Positions 61,201 to 64,000 of a DNA stretch of 64,000 bases are shown one piece after another (position 1 is the first letter of the stretch; each line of letters opens with the position of its first letter). This DNA is from JADFNB01 sp036397455. GTDB taxonomy: Bacteria > Gemmatimonadota > Gemmatimonadetes > Gemmatimonadales > GWC2-71-9. The translations under genes and the position numbers were made by a program. The notes below the pieces were generated by a model, which worked only from the letters and a program-made list of their open reading frames with translations, did not search any database and had not been told where the DNA came from. The stretch covers positions 75,982 through 139,981 of the forward strand of contig DASWIX010000080.1 of NCBI GenBank assembly GCA_036397455.1. Direction: 5' to 3'.

Positions 61201-61746
61201 CTAGTGGCGCATTTCGGGCGACGGCACCGGCACCATGATGTGTGCGTACGGCGTGTCGCGCCACATGACCCACGGTCCGCCCGTGGTTGGGTCGTGCGAG
61301 AGCCCCGTCAACTGTGCCGCGTCCGACACCACGATCATCAGGTGCGGACCACCGTGTTCCATCCACTCGTTGGTGGCGGTGGGGCCCTCCGCGAACGGAT
61401 CGGTGTTGCTGGCCGGGCTGTCGCCGGCGAGCATGTACCCGAATCCCATGTGCGTGATGGACGGGGTCGTCTTGCCCATGTAGGCCTCAGCCCATGCGAG
61501 CCACGGCGCGTCGAGACACATCGGGTCGTTACCCGGCGTCTCCGGCATGTCCGGCAAGCAGGTCCACCCGTTGGACCCCGGACGTAGGACCGTGTGGTCC
61601 CAGTCCATGATTGCAGCCGCGCCGCTCACCGAGGCCGGTGCCGCGGACATCGCGTTAGCCATCTTCCATTCGCTGGTGTGCTCTTGAGCGTAACTGGTGC
61701 TGGTCACGACCACCGCCGTGACGAGGGCGATCAACACGGTGCGCAT
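61201..61746 (-). CDS. conserved small secreted protein of unknown function
   Basis: 181 residues with signal peptide RTVLIALVTAVVVTSTSYAQ and strong ribosome-binding site AGGAGG. Motifs include MDWDHTVLRPGSNGWTCLP, DPMCLDAPWLAWAEAYMG, GFGYMLAGDSPASNTDPFA and GGPHLMIVV. I recall similar secreted proteins in Gemmatimonadota-like genomes but no named family or function. Two Cys about 20 residues apart could form a disulfide. It is followed by a hairpin. Confidence 0.75.
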   Translation of the reverse strand: MRTVLIALVTAVVVTSTSYAQEHTSEWKMANAMSAAPASVSGAAAIMDWDHTVLRPGSNGWTCLPDMPETPGNDPMCLDAPWLAWAEAYMGKTTPSITHMGFGYMLAGDSPASNTDPFAEGPTATNEWMEHGGPHLMIVVSDAAQLTGLSHDPTTGGPWVMWRDTPYAHIMVPVPSPEMRH

Positions 61747-61983
61747 AATGCGACCTCCTGGAACAAGGCGGCCGGCCGACGCGGGGTGCGTGCGGCACGG
61801 GGCCGCCGGGTATTGCGTCCCGATGACATGCGAACCTATCAGTCGGCAATCCGCGCGGCAAGATGGGTCGCGCGTGCGGATGTCCTGCCCGGGCGGTGTG
61901 GTGGCTGGACGGCTGCCGCGCGGTCATTATTCGGGTGCCCGCCGCACGGGCGGGCTCAGCACGTTCGATCCCTGCGAGGTCCC

Positions 61984-63537
61984 ATGCGCGCTCCACTGAT
62001 CGTCCTCGGCCTGCTGTTCGCTGTCGCTCCGCAGTCCTCCGCGCAAACCGATTACCAGCACGTCCAGCGACTGTCCGCGGCACTCAACCATATCCGCAGC
62101 AACCACATGGACTCGGTCGACTACGGCGACCTGGTCGATGCGGCGATCTGGGGCGCGGTCCGGTCGCTCGACCCACACAGCTATTACCTGCCGCGGCGCA
62201 CCGCCGCCCTGGAGGGGCGGCTTGCCTCGGGCGAATTAGGGGAGATCGGACTCGATCTGGAGGACGTGGACGGCGTGCCCACGGTGCTCTCCGTCGTACC
62301 CGACGGACCCGCTGACAAGAAGGGCATTGCGCCGGGTGATCGACTCGTGGCGATCAACGATACCACCGTCGCCGGCGTGGACCTCCGGGATCTGGAGTAC
62401 GCCTTCATCGGCGCGAAGGGCGACCGCATCACGCTTTCGCTCGAGCGCGGCAACCGGCTCGAACCCCAGCCATACCGGGTGCGGATCAAGCGGGACCACG
62501 TGGAGCGTCCATCGATTCAACAGTTCAACCTGCTGGACGACAGCACCGGCTACGTCTGGCTCGGCGAGTTCGGGGACGATGCCGCCGAGTCGATGGAACG
62601 GGCGCTGCGTGAGCTCACGCGCCGTGGAGCGCGCCGGGTGGTGCTCGACCTGCGGGGGAATCCCGGCGGCCGGGTCGACATGTCGATTGCCATCGCGTCG
62701 CTGTTCTTTCCGAAAGGGACCGTGGTGTTCCGCACGGAGGGTCGCAAGGAAGACGTCGTCGAGGACTTCGTTACCGAGAAGGACGGTCGGTTCCGGGAGT
62801 TGCCGCTGATCGGGTTGATCGACGAGCGGAGTGCCAGCGCCTCGGAGGCATTGGCCGGGTCGTTGCAGGACCACGACCGCGCCTTGCTCATCGGTCGGCG
62901 GAGCTTCGGGAAGGCGCTGATGCAGGCACCGTTCCGGCTGCCGCGCGGTGACATGCTGTGGCTCACGATCGGCCGGGTGATCACGCCGGGAGGGCGATTC
63001 ATCCAGCGACGGTACCGAGGGCTTGCCGGAGCGCAGTATCGCTCGTTCGCCGGGCGGACCGGGGCGGAGGCCGACACCAGCGAGACGTTCCCGACCGACG
63101 CCGGTCGCGTGATGCGTGGTGGTGGCGGGATCGTCCCGGACCTTGAGCTCGGGTTGGTGCGGTCGGCCCCGGTGTGGTACGCGGCCGCGGCCGATTCGTC
63201 CTACCCCCAGGCGATCGCGGACAGCGTGGGGTTTGCGCTGGATGAATCCGAGGCGGCATTCGCCGCGTGGCTGAACGCGCCCGACCGGTGGCGCCAGGAA
63301 CTGTTGACGCCGTTCCTGGAGCGGGTGCGAACCCGGCTGGCGGTCTCGGTGGAGCCCGACAGCTCGGAGGCCGCCGCGATCACCCTGATGTTGGCGCGGC
63401 GAGCCGCCGAAGTCCGCTGGGGCCGTGAAGCCGCCGCACGCCTGCGCCAGCGCCACGATCCTGCGATCATCGCGGCGCTGGCCGCGTTTGCCCGGCTTGA
63501 TCAATTGCTTGCCGGGAGCGGGACCGACGGGAACTAG
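61984..63537 (+). CDS. S41 family C-terminal processing peptidase, secreted
   Basis: 517 residues. Signal peptide RAPLIVLGLLFAVAPQSSAQ. N-region helix, a PDZ domain (VVPDGPADKKGIAPGDRLVAINDT), and the S41 catalytic site: VLDLRGNPGG, DERSASASEALAGSLQ (Ser) and RRSFGKALMQ (Lys). A ~150-residue helical C-terminal extension follows. It probably degrades misfolded or tagged periplasmic proteins. ATG with GAGGT upstream; the longer ORF is unsupported. It precedes the terminal repeat array. Confidence 0.92.
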   Translation: MRAPLIVLGLLFAVAPQSSAQTDYQHVQRLSAALNHIRSNHMDSVDYGDLVDAAIWGAVRSLDPHSYYLPRRTAALEGRLASGELGEIGLDLEDVDGVPTVLSVVPDGPADKKGIAPGDRLVAINDTTVAGVDLRDLEYAFIGAKGDRITLSLERGNRLEPQPYRVRIKRDHVERPSIQQFNLLDDSTGYVWLGEFGDDAAESMERALRELTRRGARRVVLDLRGNPGGRVDMSIAIASLFFPKGTVVFRTEGRKEDVVEDFVTEKDGRFRELPLIGLIDERSASASEALAGSLQDHDRALLIGRRSFGKALMQAPFRLPRGDMLWLTIGRVITPGGRFIQRRYRGLAGAQYRSFAGRTGAEADTSETFPTDAGRVMRGGGGIVPDLELGLVRSAPVWYAAAADSSYPQAIADSVGFALDESEAAFAAWLNAPDRWRQELLTPFLERVRTRLAVSVEPDSSEAAAITLMLARRAAEVRWGREAAARLRQRHDPAIIAALAAFARLDQLLAGSGTDGN

Positions 63538-64000
63538 GATCGGCGGCGTGAAGCGGCCCCGCGTGCGACCGTCGGTTTATCCGACAGAGCCGAGCCGCGG
63601 GTTTACCCGCGGGTCTTCGCGCCCATGCTGAGCGCCGGTCGGCGACGCGCGGATGATTGGTCGAGGAAAGTGGCCCGGCGTCCCCGTCGTTGTTCCGCGG
63701 TTGAAACCGCGGCTGGGCGCGCTTCGCGCGACGGGCGCTGAAGCGCATGCGGTGGGCGTCCTTCAGGACGTGTCGCCGGCGGAGCCGGCGCCGAGCGCCG
63801 GGTTGACCCGGCGAATCAAGCGGCCGTCGGTTTATCCGACAGAGCCGAGCCGCGGGTTTACCCCGCGGATGATTGGTCGAGGAAAGTGGCCCGGCGTCCC
63901 CGTCGTTGTTCCGCGGTTGAAACCGCGGCTGGGCGCGCTTCGCGCGACGGGCGCTGAAGCGCATGCGGTGGGCGTCCTTCAGGACGTGTCGCCGGCGGAG
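63538..64000. repeat. direct repeat packed with short perfect hairpins
   Basis: A 134-base segment (63651-63784) recurs identically at 63867-64000 and must continue past the window edge; a shorter upstream part (63569-63611 and 63824-63866) is also shared. Within each copy are CCGCGGTT-GA-AACCGCGG, CCGCGGG-TTTA-CCCGCGG (or near), GTCGG-TTTAT-CCGAC, GCGCT-GA-AGCGC, GTCCT-TC-AGGAC and GCCGGC-GGA-GCCGGC. No gene is supported here. It looks like a palindrome-rich repeated element, perhaps of REP/RAYT type. Confidence 0.85.

Overview
This window looks like a chromosomal segment of a GC-rich, Gram-negative soil or sediment bacterium. Gemmatimonadota, or a close relative, is the most likely source. 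The reasons are about two-thirds GC in coding DNA, many signal-peptide and lipobox proteins, a heptose adenylyltransferase for LPS, a TolC/RND efflux system, a Ser/Thr kinase fused to a TolB-like propeller, and many secreted S9, M28 and S41 peptidases and amidohydrolases. This is inferred from gene content; no rRNA, tRNA or other phylogenetic marker was found. No transposase, integrase, prophage or CRISPR array was seen.

Layout. 1-3.6 kb: the end of an M20 peptidase, a convergent M28 lipoprotein peptidase, and an orphan membrane HAMP sensor with a haem-c motif. 3.6-4.3 kb: an inverted heptamer repeat array and a four-helix-bundle gene. 4.2-8.3 kb (minus strand): a tight operon of a ferredoxin-like protein, a Cys-containing unknown, a serine-glyoxylate-type aminotransferase and a GntP permease. 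8.4-14.1 kb: pyruvate kinase, an ABC-F ATPase, a membrane protein, a SnoaL fragment and a shortened DUF362 protein. 14.4-21.2 kb: rfaE2-type adenylyltransferase, GH29 fucosidase and a receptor-like kinase in one overlapping unit, then an NTF2-fold lipoprotein and a sulfatase. 21.2-26.5 kb: cyclopropane synthase, a degenerate GGDEF protein, a second heptamer-flanked locus, two small unknowns and an S41 peptidase. 26.7-33 kb: an HTH protein with an H1-like tail, a minus-strand set of secreted proteins (CYCGC-like, DUF2911, DUF1684, TlpA), and a YtcJ-like amidohydrolase.

33.1-42.3 kb holds an S9 peptidase, a VapBC-type toxin-antitoxin pair with its own palindrome, and an ArsR regulator reading from a near-consensus promoter overlaid by a 24-bp palindrome. 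ArsR is followed by TolC, a membrane fusion protein, an RND permease, a PII-like protein and a DUF2892 protein, with every junction from TolC onward being an ATGA overlap. This is the clearest regulated module in the window.

42.3-64 kb: alkaline phosphatase, DinB, amidohydrolase, a PH/zinc-ribbon membrane protein, an Ig-like/propeller lipoprotein, a second M28 peptidase, a DPP-IV-like S9 peptidase, a gluzincin-like lipoprotein lacking its catalytic Glu, a dehydratase plus ornithine-cyclodeaminase-like pair, a DEAD-box helicase, a fatty-acid desaturase, a GH36-like glycosidase, a small secreted protein and a second S41 peptidase. The last 460 bases are a dense array of short perfect hairpins inside a direct repeat that runs off the window. 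The general picture is a heterotroph that degrades peptides and sulfated or fucosylated glycans. The two best candidates for undescribed biology are the ferredoxin/unknown/aminotransferase/GntP operon and the repeat elements: the heptamer arrays, the hairpin inserted in frame in the kinase gene, and the terminal hairpin array.
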